Source of the DNA: Sphingomonas canadensis
GTDB lineage: Bacteria > Pseudomonadota > Alphaproteobacteria > Sphingomonadales > Sphingomonadaceae
DNA: 64,000 nucleotides
Assembly: GCF_026013525.1 (NCBI RefSeq)
Contig: NZ_JAPDRA010000001.1
Coordinates: 656,949-720,948, forward strand
Direction: 5' to 3'
Numbering within the stretch: the first letter of the stretch is position 1; the number at the start of each line of letters is the position of its first letter. The notes beneath the pieces are model-generated. The model was given only the letters and a program-made list of their open reading frames with translations, did no database searches and was not told the origin of the DNA. Below, piece after piece: positions 34,869 through 43,699 of the stretch. A program made the translations under genes and the position numbers.

Positions 34869-36233
34869 TTACGATGCGCCGGGCAGTTGCAGGTAGAACG
34901 CGGCGCCACGTCGCCAGCGCGCATCGTGCTCCAATTGGCCACCCATCAGTTGCGCCATTCGCCGGGAGGATGGGAGCCCCAGGCCAGAGCCGTTTCCGGT
35001 GGACCAGTCAGGACCTTCGCCCGCGAATTCGACGAACATCGACTCCGAATGGCCGGCCGGAATTCCGCGCCCGTCATCAATCACATAGACACGAACCATC
35101 GGCCCTGCGCGCCGGGCGCCGATCAACAGCCGCGTACCGCGAGAATGGCGAACCGCGTTGTGGATCAGGTTCCGCAGCACCCGCAGAACCAGGTGCGGAT
35201 CGCCCGTGGCATGATATTGCCCGGGAACGCAGCGTAGCACGAAGCCGCTGGCGGCGCAGATCGGCGTGGTTTCGTCGCAGATCCGGCCCAGCAAGTCGCT
35301 CAGGTCCAATTGTTCGGCGGCAGGCACGATCACGCCGCTGTCGAGGCGGAGTTGATCGAGCAGGCGGTCGAGCAGGTCTGCCGCCTCGTCAAAGGCCAAT
35401 CTTGCTCTGGCGACCGCATCGGTCTGCTCGATTCCCGCGTCGGCGGCGACACGGTTGAAAAACAGTGCGGCCGCCTGGAGTGGCTGACGCAAATCATGCG
35501 TGGCCGCGGCGATGATGCGGGTTTTGCTGTTACGGGCCTTGTTGACCTCGGCGAGCGCTGCCGTGAGGTCCTTGGAAGCGGCCTCGGCCCGCAGACGCGC
35601 GGCGATCGCAGATCGGATCGCCACCTTCAGCACGATCGCCACGCCGACCATCAGCGTCCCGAAGGCCACCAGAAACAGCGCAAGCGGGGTCGAATAGGGG
35701 CTGGGATTCAACAGGAAAAATATGGCGGCCGACCCGAAGATCGACACAACTCCGAAGACGATGTTCTCGATCGCTTCGGCGGTCGAGATCACCTGGCCGG
35801 AAATGGTCGCGGCGTAGAACACGACCATCAACAGTTGCAGCGCCTCTGAGGCATAGGGCAGCAGCGCCCAGACGCTCGACGCAACTGCCAGATCGAACAG
35901 CACCGCGACGACCTTTCCCAACGGCGCGAACACCCGCACCACCGTCGCATCGTCGGGCTTGAGCAGATAGACCGACAGCGGCAGGCCGATCATCGAGGCG
36001 ACCACCAGCGTCGTGAAGATCGTCCAGCCCCAGAGGGGGCTCGGCGGGACAATGGGCGCGAACAGGTGGTGTACATAGGCGAGCGTGCCTCCCACCAGCA
36101 GTGAGAACGCCCCGGCCAGGAAAAACTCGATCCGCGATTCCGACGCGCGAATGGCGACGCGATCAGTGGCGGGGTCCGGCTCCATCCGCCGGTTGAACGC
36201 GCAATCGACGGCCCGTGCAATAGGGCTAGCCAT
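34869..36233 (-). CDS. membrane sensor histidine kinase
   Basis: 454-residue hybrid of a membrane sensor and kinase domains. About six hydrophobic segments lie in residues 35-215 (FFLAGAFSLLVGGTLAYV and others), with no large periplasmic loop. A short coiled coil leads to the HisKA box AAATHDLRQPLQAAALF (phospho-His), followed by the ATPase domain: NLIHNAVRHS (N box), YVIDDGRGIP (G1) and GSGLGLPSSRRMAQLMGG (G2). Start taken at ATG 36233; ATG 36185 is also possible. It is divergent from a set of secreted proteins and probably signals to the LuxR regulator downstream. Confidence 0.87.
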   Translation of the reverse strand: MASPIARAVDCAFNRRMEPDPATDRVAIRASESRIEFFLAGAFSLLVGGTLAYVHHLFAPIVPPSPLWGWTIFTTLVVASMIGLPLSVYLLKPDDATVVRVFAPLGKVVAVLFDLAVASSVWALLPYASEALQLLMVVFYAATISGQVISTAEAIENIVFGVVSIFGSAAIFFLLNPSPYSTPLALFLVAFGTLMVGVAIVLKVAIRSAIAARLRAEAASKDLTAALAEVNKARNSKTRIIAAATHDLRQPLQAAALFFNRVAADAGIEQTDAVARARLAFDEAADLLDRLLDQLRLDSGVIVPAAEQLDLSDLLGRICDETTPICAASGFVLRCVPGQYHATGDPHLVLRVLRNLIHNAVRHSRGTRLLIGARRAGPMVRVYVIDDGRGIPAGHSESMFVEFAGEGPDWSTGNGSGLGLPSSRRMAQLMGGQLEHDARWRRGAAFYLQLPGAS

Positions 36234-36250
36234 CCGGTTAGCCCATCCGG

Positions 36251-36266
36251 GCGATGCGAGCATCGC
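36251..36266. promoter_or_regulatory. 16-bp palindrome in divergent intergenic region
   Basis: Perfect inverted repeat GCGATG-CGAG-CATCGC in the 78-bp region between the histidine kinase and the first secreted-protein gene. It could be a binding site for the LuxR-type regulator or a hairpin in the leader RNA. Evidence is symmetry and position only. Confidence 0.3.
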
Positions 36267-36311
36267 CGACTTCGCCCAGAAACCGGGCGGAGGGGCAAAC
36301 CGGCCCCCCGG

Positions 36312-37280
36312 ATGGGGAAACGCGCGATGCTGCGGACAATCGCAATCCTTGCGCTGGGCGGCAGCGCGACCCTGGCGCTGCTGCCATTCGGCATCGGCGT
36401 GGCGCAGACCAGCAGGACCGTGACCATCACCGTGATCGACTCCGCCGGACGGCCGGTTCCGAACGCAGCCGTATGCGCCGGATCGAGCACCAGCGCACGC
36501 GGCGACCTGGGTAGCGGCCGTACCGATGCCAGCGGACGAGCGACCTTTGCCGTTGCGTCGCCGGCACCGCCGGCATCGGGCATGGGCAGTCCGATCGGCA
36601 CGCCGATCCTGTTCACGGCCAACAGCGCAGGTGCAGGCGCGGCCCAGTCGACGCCGACGCTGGCGGTGACGCTGCGGCTCGCCTCCGGCGGGCCGCGCTG
36701 TCCGGAAGCCAGCGCGGTGATTGCCGCGCCGGGACAAATCGCACCTCCGATCGCGCCTGGCTCTTTGCCGGTGCGACCCGGCCTGCCGACGCCGATCGTG
36801 CTCAACCTGGGCAAGCGATGCTTCGGTGCCGCCGGCGCCAATTGCGGCGACAATGACGGCGAGATGGGCACCTGCGCCAATGGAGAGTGCAAGATCAACC
36901 GGGGCAGTTGGGAGCATGACGAGTGCTGCTTTGCCAACCCGACCGGCGGGGTCTGCGACGACAAGCCCTGGGAAGTCATCACCGCCCAGGGGATCGGGCA
37001 GCCGGCGCAGATCTGCACGGCCGCGTTCAACCTGGCGTTAGGGCGGCTGAACGGGCCTTACACCTGGAAGCGCCGGGTCGACTTCTCGGCGCGAAACAAC
37101 ACCGGGCGCGTCGTTCATGCCGATTATTGCGCACCCCGCGACGCATTGGTGCCCGTGGGCGAGGACCGATTCTGCTGCTCGCGCACGACCCGCGCACCCA
37201 ATGCGGGCGACATGGCGCGCTTCGCGCTGGGTTCTGCCGGTCATGTCGGCGCCCTGCCGCCGCCACGGGTATGCACATGA
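36312..37280 (+). CDS. secreted Cys-rich protein with carboxypeptidase-regulatory-like domain
   Basis: 322-residue exported protein. Signal peptide (LRTIAILALGGSATLALLPF) ends near residue 36. Next comes an Ig-like regulatory segment (RTVTITVIDSAGRPVPNAAV, SGRTDASGRATFAV) of the CarboxypepD-regulatory type, then a Pro-rich linker and a Cys-rich C-terminal domain (about 160-322) with a dozen Cys, including GANCGDNDGEMGTC, ECCF and FCCS, probably in disulfides. Its function is unknown. First gene of a rightward group with a lipoprotein-secretin; it may be a substrate or surface component of that locus. ATG 36327 is an alternative start. Confidence 0.7.
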   Translation: MGKRAMLRTIAILALGGSATLALLPFGIGVAQTSRTVTITVIDSAGRPVPNAAVCAGSSTSARGDLGSGRTDASGRATFAVASPAPPASGMGSPIGTPILFTANSAGAGAAQSTPTLAVTLRLASGGPRCPEASAVIAAPGQIAPPIAPGSLPVRPGLPTPIVLNLGKRCFGAAGANCGDNDGEMGTCANGECKINRGSWEHDECCFANPTGGVCDDKPWEVITAQGIGQPAQICTAAFNLALGRLNGPYTWKRRVDFSARNNTGRVVHADYCAPRDALVPVGEDRFCCSRTTRAPNAGDMARFALGSAGHVGALPPPRVCT

Positions 37281-37305
37281 GCCGGACGAGTGGAAAGGAA
37301 TGCTG

Positions 37306-37545
37306 ATGCTGATGTACTTCCTCGCCGCAGGCGCTGCCTGGGGCCCTGCGGTCGCGCCGCCAACCTGCCCGGTTCCCAGCCACGACGTGCTGCGTGTGCA
37401 GCCGGGCCGCGATGTATGCACCGCGCCGCGCGACGCACAGGGAAGGCCGCGTGCCGCCGGCTTCCTGCCCACGCAATGCGAACGGGCGGGCGCCGAATAC
37501 CGCATCGACGCGCGCGGCCAAGACGACCTGTGTGTGGGGGAGTGA
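37306..37545 (+). CDS. small secreted Cys-containing protein
   Basis: 79-residue protein with a short hydrophobic N-terminus (MLMYFLAAGAAWG) and four Cys in the rest (PPTCPVPSHD, DVCTAP, PTQCERAG, DLCVGE). Start at ATG 37306, 5 bases after the AAGGA site; ATG 37300 and 37312 are possible. It sits 2 bases before the secretin gene. No family recognised. Confidence 0.6.
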   Translation: MLMYFLAAGAAWGPAVAPPTCPVPSHDVLRVQPGRDVCTAPRDAQGRPRAAGFLPTQCERAGAEYRIDARGQDDLCVGE

Positions 37546-37547
37546 TA

Positions 37548-39215
37548 ATGCGCCGATTGGCCATGTTGATGACGGGAGTTGCGCCGGCAATGCTGCTGGG
37601 CGCGTGCGGCGGAATGCCGGGTGGGGTCGAGAGCGCGGCGAACCGCGCGATGCCGGCCTTGCCCACCGATAGCGCTGCGCTGAGGGCGCAAGGACTGGCG
37701 GCTCTCAATGCCGGCGATCATCGCGGCGCGATCCTTGCCCTGTCGGAGGCGACCGCACGCGCGCCGCGTGATGCCGAACTGCAGACGCTGCTTGGCCTTG
37801 CCTACCACAACGCGGGCGAGCGCGATCCCGAAGCGATCGAGCTTGCGATTGCGGGCTATGACCTGGCGCTGAAGTCCCAGCCGGGCAATTTCTGGGCCGC
37901 CGCACTGGCCGGACGCGCCGCCTACGACCGGGGCCGCTATGACGAGGCGACACGCCGCTTCGGTCAGGCGGTGCTGGCGCGCCCCGGCGATCCGCGTGCG
38001 CTGATGGCGCTCGCGCAGGCGGCCTATATGAATGGCGACGCCGTGCTCGCCGCCGTTTCCGCCGAGCGCGCCGCCGATCGTTTCGCCGATGCTCCAGAGC
38101 GGGCCGGGGCGCTCAGGCTGGCCGCGCTGGCCGAGGCCGCGTCGGGCGATGGTGCCCGCGGCAATGCGCTGGTCGATGCTGTCGCAATACTCGATCCGGC
38201 CGGCGCGCGGGCACTGGCCCCGCGCGTCGCCCAACTGGCACAGACCGCGCCAGTGGACGGGGCGGGCGTCGGCGATGGCGCCAGTGAGGCGCCGGTCGCG
38301 CCAAACCAGATTTCGGTCGATGTCGCTATCGTGCTGGCCCAGAATACGTCGCGCGAGCGGATCGGTATCAACCTGCTCGACGGGCTCAGCCTGCAATATG
38401 GTTATAGCCGCGCCGACAGCCGGCGGATCAGCCGCGGCGACAATGGCAACACAAACACGCTCGATCGCGTCATCACCGAGGCGATCGGCATTCCGCAACT
38501 GACCTATAACCTCAACCTCTTCAACCGCGGGGGGCAGAATTATCAGGTCGTCGCCCGCCCGACGCTGACCGCCTATTCGGGCGAAACCAGCGAGTTCTTC
38601 GTCGGGCGCACGCTGAAGGTCGCGGTCAGCGGAATCAACGCCGGCCAGTTGGAATCCATCGATATCGGCATCGAGCTGAAGGTGACGCCGGTTGAGATCA
38701 CCCCTGACGGCACCAGGGTCAGGATCGAGACGGGACGATCCTTCCTGACCGCCGATGCCGCGGGCAATTTCAACGAGGCGCTGACGACTTTCCGCCAGCG
38801 CGTTTCCGCGACCGCCGAACTGCGCTTTGGCGAAACGCTGGTTCTTTCGGGGCTGTCCGAGAGCGTCGACGATGCGACCTACTCCAAAACCCCGGTGCTG
38901 GGCGAGGTGCCGCTGATCGGTTCGCTGTTCAACGAGCGCGCGAAGCAGTCGCGGCGCGATGCTGTGCTGATCCTGGTGACGCCATCGCGCCCCGCGGCCC
39001 TGCCCGGGCGCGCCTGGGCGCGGGCCGAGGCGGTTGAGCGGCTCGCGACCCTGTGGACGGAAATCGTGGATCCGTCTTCGAATGGGGTCGATGCCGCCCG
39101 CCGGCTGAAGGGGATGCGAATGTTCACCCGGATGGCGCCGGGCGATTCGCCGCTGGCCTGGCCAAGTCCCCGGAAGATGAGCGGCGAGATGCTGGGCGAG
39201 CTGCTTGCCCCGTGA
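37548..39215 (+). CDS. lipoprotein with TPR and secretin domains
   Basis: 555-residue protein. A lipobox (MLLGACGG) gives Cys20 as the lipidated residue. Residues about 40-230 form TPR-like helical repeats (LNAGDHRGAILALSEATARAP, YDEATRRFGQAVLARPGD). From about 255 comes a secretin homology region ending in the family signature KTPVLGEVPLIGSLFNERA with LVTPSRP. Secretins form the outer-membrane gates of type II, III and IV pilus systems. No N0/N1 ring domains and no other secretion gene (ATPase, inner-membrane platform, pseudopilin) are visible nearby, so this is an unusual self-standing secretin with a built-in lipoprotein anchor and TPRs. Confidence 0.8.
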   Translation: MRRLAMLMTGVAPAMLLGACGGMPGGVESAANRAMPALPTDSAALRAQGLAALNAGDHRGAILALSEATARAPRDAELQTLLGLAYHNAGERDPEAIELAIAGYDLALKSQPGNFWAAALAGRAAYDRGRYDEATRRFGQAVLARPGDPRALMALAQAAYMNGDAVLAAVSAERAADRFADAPERAGALRLAALAEAASGDGARGNALVDAVAILDPAGARALAPRVAQLAQTAPVDGAGVGDGASEAPVAPNQISVDVAIVLAQNTSRERIGINLLDGLSLQYGYSRADSRRISRGDNGNTNTLDRVITEAIGIPQLTYNLNLFNRGGQNYQVVARPTLTAYSGETSEFFVGRTLKVAVSGINAGQLESIDIGIELKVTPVEITPDGTRVRIETGRSFLTADAAGNFNEALTTFRQRVSATAELRFGETLVLSGLSESVDDATYSKTPVLGEVPLIGSLFNERAKQSRRDAVLILVTPSRPAALPGRAWARAEAVERLATLWTEIVDPSSNGVDAARRLKGMRMFTRMAPGDSPLAWPSPRKMSGEMLGELLAP

Positions 39216-39238
39216 CGCCGTAGCGAGAGGAGGGCCCT

Positions 39239-39736
39239 ATGATGATTCTGTTCCTTGCCACCGTCCTGGCCGCACAGGCCGCGGAACCGGAGACAGGAAG
39301 CGGTTTCCAGGGGTGCGCCACCGATGCGGAGTTGCAACTCGCCATCGATCCCCGGCCGCGCACGACGATCCCTGGCAATGTCGTCGCCGGCGAGCCGCGC
39401 TATGTCGTGCGGTGCATCAGGCGGCGGATCGACGGCCCGGTGCAATGCCCGCCCGGCCAGGGCGTGCTGGTGCAGGCGGGGCGCGACCAGTGCGTGGCGG
39501 CCAGCGGCGGCAGCACGGCCATGAGGGACGGCTCGGTTCGCCAGGTCACCGACGGGACCAGCAACACGATCGTGACGGGCGAAGCGACTCCGCCCTGTCC
39601 GCCTGGAAAGACGCTGCTGATCGATGCTCAGGGAAAGATCGATCGCTGCGGTATCCAGGCGCAGCATCCGCCGACCCAGCCTGTGCTGCAGACGTTGATG
39701 GTGCTGCGCCGCATCACTGCCTCGCCGATTCTCTGA
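39239..39736 (+). CDS. secreted hypothetical protein
   Basis: 165-residue protein with a signal peptide (MMILFLATVLAAQA) and six Cys in the mature part, some in CPPGQG and CPPGKT repeats. A DGTSNTIVTGEA stretch recalls the DUF1559 motif, but there is no pilin-like N-terminus. Function unknown. It lies 23 bases after the secretin gene and probably belongs to the same transcript. Confidence 0.6.
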   Translation: MMILFLATVLAAQAAEPETGSGFQGCATDAELQLAIDPRPRTTIPGNVVAGEPRYVVRCIRRRIDGPVQCPPGQGVLVQAGRDQCVAASGGSTAMRDGSVRQVTDGTSNTIVTGEATPPCPPGKTLLIDAQGKIDRCGIQAQHPPTQPVLQTLMVLRRITASPIL

Positions 39737-39758
39737 CCCCCCCTCCCCCCCCCCCGGA
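39737..39758 (+). repeat. poly-C tract (C7-T-C11) in leader of next gene
   Basis: Directly after the previous stop comes a run of seven C, one T and eleven C, then the AGGAG ribosome site and ATG 39776. Eleven identical bases are prone to slippage and would change leader or promoter spacing. It is not inside a coding region. Confidence 0.6.
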
Positions 39759-39775
39759 ATCCCAGGAGAAATGCC

Positions 39776-41230
39776 ATGAAAGCCGCGCTCAAGCTCGCCG
39801 CATCCGGCCTTTGCCTTGCTATGCTCGCCATGCCCACGGCCGCCCAGGCCAGGTGGGAGAGCATCTCGGCGTTTCCGCGCGATCCCAATCGCAATTGCGA
39901 TGAGCCGCATGAGCGCGGCGCTGTCCTGCTCGCCAGCGCCAATCGGCCGCTGGCGATTCAGCCCGGCTTTGTCGGCGAGATCGAGATCTATGGACAGGGC
40001 ATTGACCTCAGTCCGTCGGCATCGATGCAGCGACAGGGTTCGGCACGGAAGATCCGCACCACACTCGGGGCGGTCAATGCCGCCCGCTGGTGCGGGTCGA
40101 TCGGATCGATCGTCGTCAGGATCGACGTTCCGTTCTCTGCCACCGGGACGGACACGCTGATCGTTGGCAGCGAACGCATCCCGGTGGTCTATCGCCCGGC
40201 TTTCGCCGTGACGCAGCAATGGGCGAGCCAGACCTTCGCCGGGCGATCGACCGTGCCCAACGCGCCGCCGCCGCGGCCAGTGCCGGCTCCGCCGCCGCCG
40301 CCGCCGCCGCCCGCGACCATCACCAACGACAGATCGGGCGGCTGCGTCCTGAACGGTCCTTGCCCCGGCGGCGGCACCGGCGGATTCATCGTCACGGGGC
40401 CTTCGGGCAGCACTTCCTCGATCAATGGCGCCGCAACCCTGCCCGCTGGTATCGGATCATGCATCGAGGATATCGGCGGCGCCATCGATCTCAACGGAAC
40501 GACGCTGACCATCACCCTGCCGCGCCAACGCGGCAATGCTGCCGCTCGAACCTGCCTGCTCCGCCCGGTCCATATCAATATCGGTCTGTTCCAGCCGGCC
40601 GTCGACCTGTTCGTGCGCCAGATGTCGTCCGTCCAGTTCCGCAGCATGGCCAACGCCTATGTCCCGCCGCGCTATCCCGGCATTTCGCGGTTGAGTGGCC
40701 CGGCGATGGACGCCGAGGATCGCAACTTTTTCTCGGTATCGATCCCGCAGACCTATCTGGACAGCTTTGTCGGCGAACGGCGGATCACGATCCGCGATTC
40801 CGCGGGGACGCTCAATGGCATCACGCTGGTGCTGCGCACCGATCCCCGCAACGGCATTGCCATGATCGCGCCTATCCCGGCGACCCGGACCTCGACGGAA
40901 ATACCTGTCGCGTTCGATCTGGGCGAGATCGCCCCGGCAGCGGTACCGGTGATATGGACCCTGCGAGCGCTGGATGGGGGGTCGGTCACCGCCTGTTTCC
41001 GCGCCGGCACCGGACGGCTGAATGCGACGGGTCTGACCAATCGCTTCACCCTGCCGGCGACCGACGCCGAGGGATGCGCGGCCCGACGCTTCGAGCTGAG
41101 AATCGCAGTCGAGCGTCAGGCGGGCGCCGGCGGATTGTTCGATGCCCCTTATGGCCAGTCGATCGAGTTTGCCGGCGGAACCGTGACGGCGCGGACCATC
41201 CGCCAGCCGGGCACGCCCATCGGGTTCTAG
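39776..41230 (+). CDS. secreted Pro-rich hypothetical protein
   Basis: 484-residue exported protein. Signal peptide ends TAAQA near residue 25. A first beta-rich domain (about 26-155) is followed by a Pro tract (PPPRPVPAPPPPPPPP) and a larger domain (about 190-484) with beta-strand patterns and six Cys. No family is recognised. It ends the secretin-associated gene group; a surface or adhesin-like role is a guess. Confidence 0.65.
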   Translation: MKAALKLAASGLCLAMLAMPTAAQARWESISAFPRDPNRNCDEPHERGAVLLASANRPLAIQPGFVGEIEIYGQGIDLSPSASMQRQGSARKIRTTLGAVNAARWCGSIGSIVVRIDVPFSATGTDTLIVGSERIPVVYRPAFAVTQQWASQTFAGRSTVPNAPPPRPVPAPPPPPPPPATITNDRSGGCVLNGPCPGGGTGGFIVTGPSGSTSSINGAATLPAGIGSCIEDIGGAIDLNGTTLTITLPRQRGNAAARTCLLRPVHINIGLFQPAVDLFVRQMSSVQFRSMANAYVPPRYPGISRLSGPAMDAEDRNFFSVSIPQTYLDSFVGERRITIRDSAGTLNGITLVLRTDPRNGIAMIAPIPATRTSTEIPVAFDLGEIAPAAVPVIWTLRALDGGSVTACFRAGTGRLNATGLTNRFTLPATDAEGCAARRFELRIAVERQAGAGGLFDAPYGQSIEFAGGTVTARTIRQPGTPIGF

Positions 41231-41236
41231 GGTCTG

Positions 41237-41251
41237 TCCGCCGTTGGCGGA
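41237..41251 (+). terminator. hairpin after secreted-protein group
   Basis: Perfect 6-bp stem TCCGCC (41237-41242) with GGCGGA (41246-41251), a 3-base loop, directly after the stop of the last secreted-protein gene. No T-run follows, so termination is plausible but not certain. Confidence 0.35.
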
Positions 41252-41305
41252 ATCCGCCCCAGCCCGCTCCCCCGCCCGGCCACCCAACGGCAGTCTATTC
41301 TATGG

Positions 41306-41541
41306 GTGGCCGGATGCGTGACGAGCTGCTCTTCTTCACGATCGGCCAAGCCCGCTCGATCCCCGCGTGCCAGATCGATGATTACAACACCGAGCGGCCG
41401 CACTCATCGCTCGGCTACGCCACCCCGGCGGCGTTCGCCGCCGAACTGGAAAAGCAACGGGCGGGGCCAACCCCACCCGTTGCTTCACCTGCGCCAGCGC
41501 GCAATGACATGACCTGCTGCTCGAATCTTGGACCGTTTTGA
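41306..41541 (+). pseudogene. IS3-family transposase C-terminal fragment
   Basis: Frame reading GRMRDELLFFTIGQARS, then IDDYNTERPHSSLGYATPAA, the conserved end of the IS3-family integrase-core transposase (DDE domain). Only about the last 80 residues remain, with a short internal deletion between DELL and FFTIGQ relative to the usual sequence (from memory). The insertion sequence's left part and the other transposase frame are gone. Confidence 0.8.
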
Positions 41542-41605
41542 GCTGGAAAATTCCAGTTATGGAGGAGGGCCAGCACCGCTTCGTTGCGCTGATTGAGGAT
41601 GGTGA

Positions 41606-41746
41606 TCATCGAATCGACGATCGCCCGGTTGCCGCTGGAGGTACGCGACGGGCGGCCAGAGCCAGGCCGCCGCATGCCGATAGCCGACCGACGACCATTT
41701 TGCCGATCGGCCCGGTGCCGCCGGCGAGAAAAATCCGATGGGTCAT
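41606..41746 (-). pseudogene. truncated NAD(P)-binding epimerase-like gene
   Basis: 46-residue reading frame starting MTHRIFLAGGTGPIGKMVVG, the Rossmann nucleotide-binding start of an NAD-dependent epimerase/NmrA-like protein (GxxGxxG). It then runs into unrelated sequence and stops. It lies 10 bases downstream of the AraC gene on the same strand and was probably cut by the adjacent IS3 element. Confidence 0.65.
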
Positions 41747-41755
41747 CGTCGAACC

Positions 41756-42772
41756 TCAGTGTAGCCGTTGGGCTTGTTGCTCGCGCCATTGGTTCGGCGT
41801 GACGCCTTCCCAATCCCGGAAGGCGCGATAGAACGAGCTTGTGTCCTGATAACCGAGCAGGCAGGCAATTTCGTCGATATCAGCGGCGGGGTCCGACAGC
41901 AGCGTTCGGCCGAGTTCCTGCCGGGCCTCCATCACCAATTCGCGGAAGGTCGTCCCTTCCTCAGTGATGCGCCGCTGCAGGCTGCGCTCGCTCATAGCGA
42001 GGTCATAGGCCACATCGGCCAGCTCGGGCCGCCCGCTGGCCAGGTCCCGCTTCACGATGACCTTGACCTGGTCGCGCAGCGAGCTTCGTGCCTGAAGCTC
42101 GCCCAGCGCCGAAGCGAGCGCCGGCGTCAGCATGTCGAGCAATTCCGGATTGTGGCCGGGAAAGGGTCGATCGAGGTCAGTCGCGCGCAGGACCAGCAGA
42201 TTGCGAGCTGTATTGAAACGGATAGGGCATCCGAAAAACGCCCTGTGCGCCTCCGCCTTGGCAGCGGGACGCGCGAGTTCGACGCGCAGCGGTGTCACGA
42301 GCTGTCCCGTACCGCGTCGGCCAAGCTCGACCAGGGAGGCGAAGTCCACATCCACGGCGATATTCGGAACGGCTTCTGTGGCATGCAGCCATTCGGCGCT
42401 GACCACGCATTCACCGTCCGTCTCAACGATATGCAGCTTCTCAGGTGTGCAGAGCCGCTTGAACCGCGCAAGCCGGAAGAGCCCGTCGCGATAATCGCGG
42501 GCATGGAAAGCCGCGAGACTCGACGGGGGATGGACAGCGGTTTCGGTGTCCGTCACCAGCCGGAAGGCAAGGCCGGGATCATCGGCCAAGGCTTCGATCG
42601 CCTTCCAGAGCGCAAAGAACTGCGCGGTGGTGACGACGCCCTGGCCGTTCAGATGCAGAGTCGCGGGAAGCCCGGCTTGGCGCAGGACCGCGGATGGCCG
42701 CAGGCCAGCCCGATCGATCGCGCCCCAGAAAGCTTGCGGCACCTTGCAGCGGTCAGCCGGCATTCCGCTCAT
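41756..42772 (-). CDS. AraC-family transcriptional regulator
   Basis: 338-residue regulator. The N-terminal ~200 residues fit the arabinose-binding-like sensor domain of this subgroup (ATLHLNGQGVVTTAQFFALW, PSSLAAFHARDYRDGL). The C-terminal domain has two helix-turn-helices (LADVAYDLAMSERSLQRRI, IDEIACLLGYQDTSSFYRAF) and the closing GVTPNQWRE. It lies 38 bases downstream of an SDR gene on the same strand and may activate that promoter through the direct repeats at 43706-43733. Confidence 0.9.
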   Translation of the reverse strand: MSGMPADRCKVPQAFWGAIDRAGLRPSAVLRQAGLPATLHLNGQGVVTTAQFFALWKAIEALADDPGLAFRLVTDTETAVHPPSSLAAFHARDYRDGLFRLARFKRLCTPEKLHIVETDGECVVSAEWLHATEAVPNIAVDVDFASLVELGRRGTGQLVTPLRVELARPAAKAEAHRAFFGCPIRFNTARNLLVLRATDLDRPFPGHNPELLDMLTPALASALGELQARSSLRDQVKVIVKRDLASGRPELADVAYDLAMSERSLQRRITEEGTTFRELVMEARQELGRTLLSDPAADIDEIACLLGYQDTSSFYRAFRDWEGVTPNQWREQQAQRLH

Positions 42773-42810
42773 CGTCCATTATCACGATATCTGACGGACA
42801 TGGACCGAGC

Positions 42811-43644
42811 CTATTTCGTCTGGCTCATGATGATGCCATCGAACGCGCGATCACTCAGCCACTTTCGCATGCCTAGCAGCATCTTCGCGTATTTGCCGAC
42901 GGCGTAGCGGGTCTTCGGCTTTTTGGCCTTCAACGCCCGCGATACGGCATTGGCAACGACCGTGCCGGGGCTTCCCGTACCATGGCCATAAGTGTTGGCG
43001 ATGGAATTAGCGACCTTCTGTGCCAGACCGGCATAGGGGCTGCCCGCTGAACGCTTCAGGAGATTGTTGGACGCTATGTCGCCAAATCCCGTTTCGATCA
43101 CGCCGGGCTCGATGATGACGACACGGATGCCGAATTGCGCAACTTCGAGGCGCAAGCAGTCAGACCAGCCTTCAAGGGCATGCTTCGTCGCGTGATACCA
43201 TGCACCCAGCACGGAATAGATTTTGCCACCCATCGAAGTCACATTGACGATCGTGCCGGCTCGCTTCGCCCGCATCGACGGTAGCAGGAGCTGCGTCAGC
43301 CGGGCTGCGCCGAACAGGTTCACCTCGAACTGATAGCGGGCCTCGTCGAGCGCGATATCCTCGACGGGTCCATAAAGGCCGAAGCCGGCATTGTTGACCA
43401 GCACATCGACGCCGCCGGTTTCAGCGAGGATCGTATCTACGGCGGTCTTGATCTCGCCTTCCTTCGATACGTCGAGCCTTAACGGCCGGGCGCCGAGGGC
43501 GGAGAGATCCGTCATCTTCTCGACGCCGCGGGCGGCCACATAAACCTGAAAGCCGTCCTTGATGAGTTTCTTGGCAATATCCTTGCCCATGCCGGACGAG
43601 GCTCCAGTGACAAGGGCGGTCTTCTTTCCTCTGATGAACATCAT
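42811..43644 (-). CDS. SDR-family oxidoreductase
   Basis: 277-residue classical short-chain dehydrogenase. Seen: TGASSGMGKDIA (cofactor loop), LRLDVS, NNAGFGLYG, catalytic Ser in VNVTSMGG and Y-x3-K in WYHATKHALEG. Oxidises or reduces an unknown substrate with NAD(P). Start at ATG 43644, with AGAGG upstream; a second ATG follows directly. First gene of an operon with the AraC regulator and the truncated epimerase. Confidence 0.9.
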   Translation of the reverse strand: MMFIRGKKTALVTGASSGMGKDIAKKLIKDGFQVYVAARGVEKMTDLSALGARPLRLDVSKEGEIKTAVDTILAETGGVDVLVNNAGFGLYGPVEDIALDEARYQFEVNLFGAARLTQLLLPSMRAKRAGTIVNVTSMGGKIYSVLGAWYHATKHALEGWSDCLRLEVAQFGIRVVIIEPGVIETGFGDIASNNLLKRSAGSPYAGLAQKVANSIANTYGHGTGSPGTVVANAVSRALKAKKPKTRYAVGKYAKMLLGMRKWLSDRAFDGIIMSQTK

Positions 43645-43699
43645 AAGCCTCTCATGCACTTGCCCTGATTTAGTATGGGAGAGGCGGCAATTCATTCAC

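Noticed and set aside
39500..39600. DUF1559-like DGTSNTI motif as evidence of a pseudopilin
   Set aside because: There is no prepilin cleavage site or N-terminal pilin helix; one short motif is not enough.
40290..40320. CCG-rich repeat inside the secreted-protein gene
   Set aside because: It encodes a Pro tract in frame; a trinucleotide repeat would not shift the frame and has no sign of regulation.
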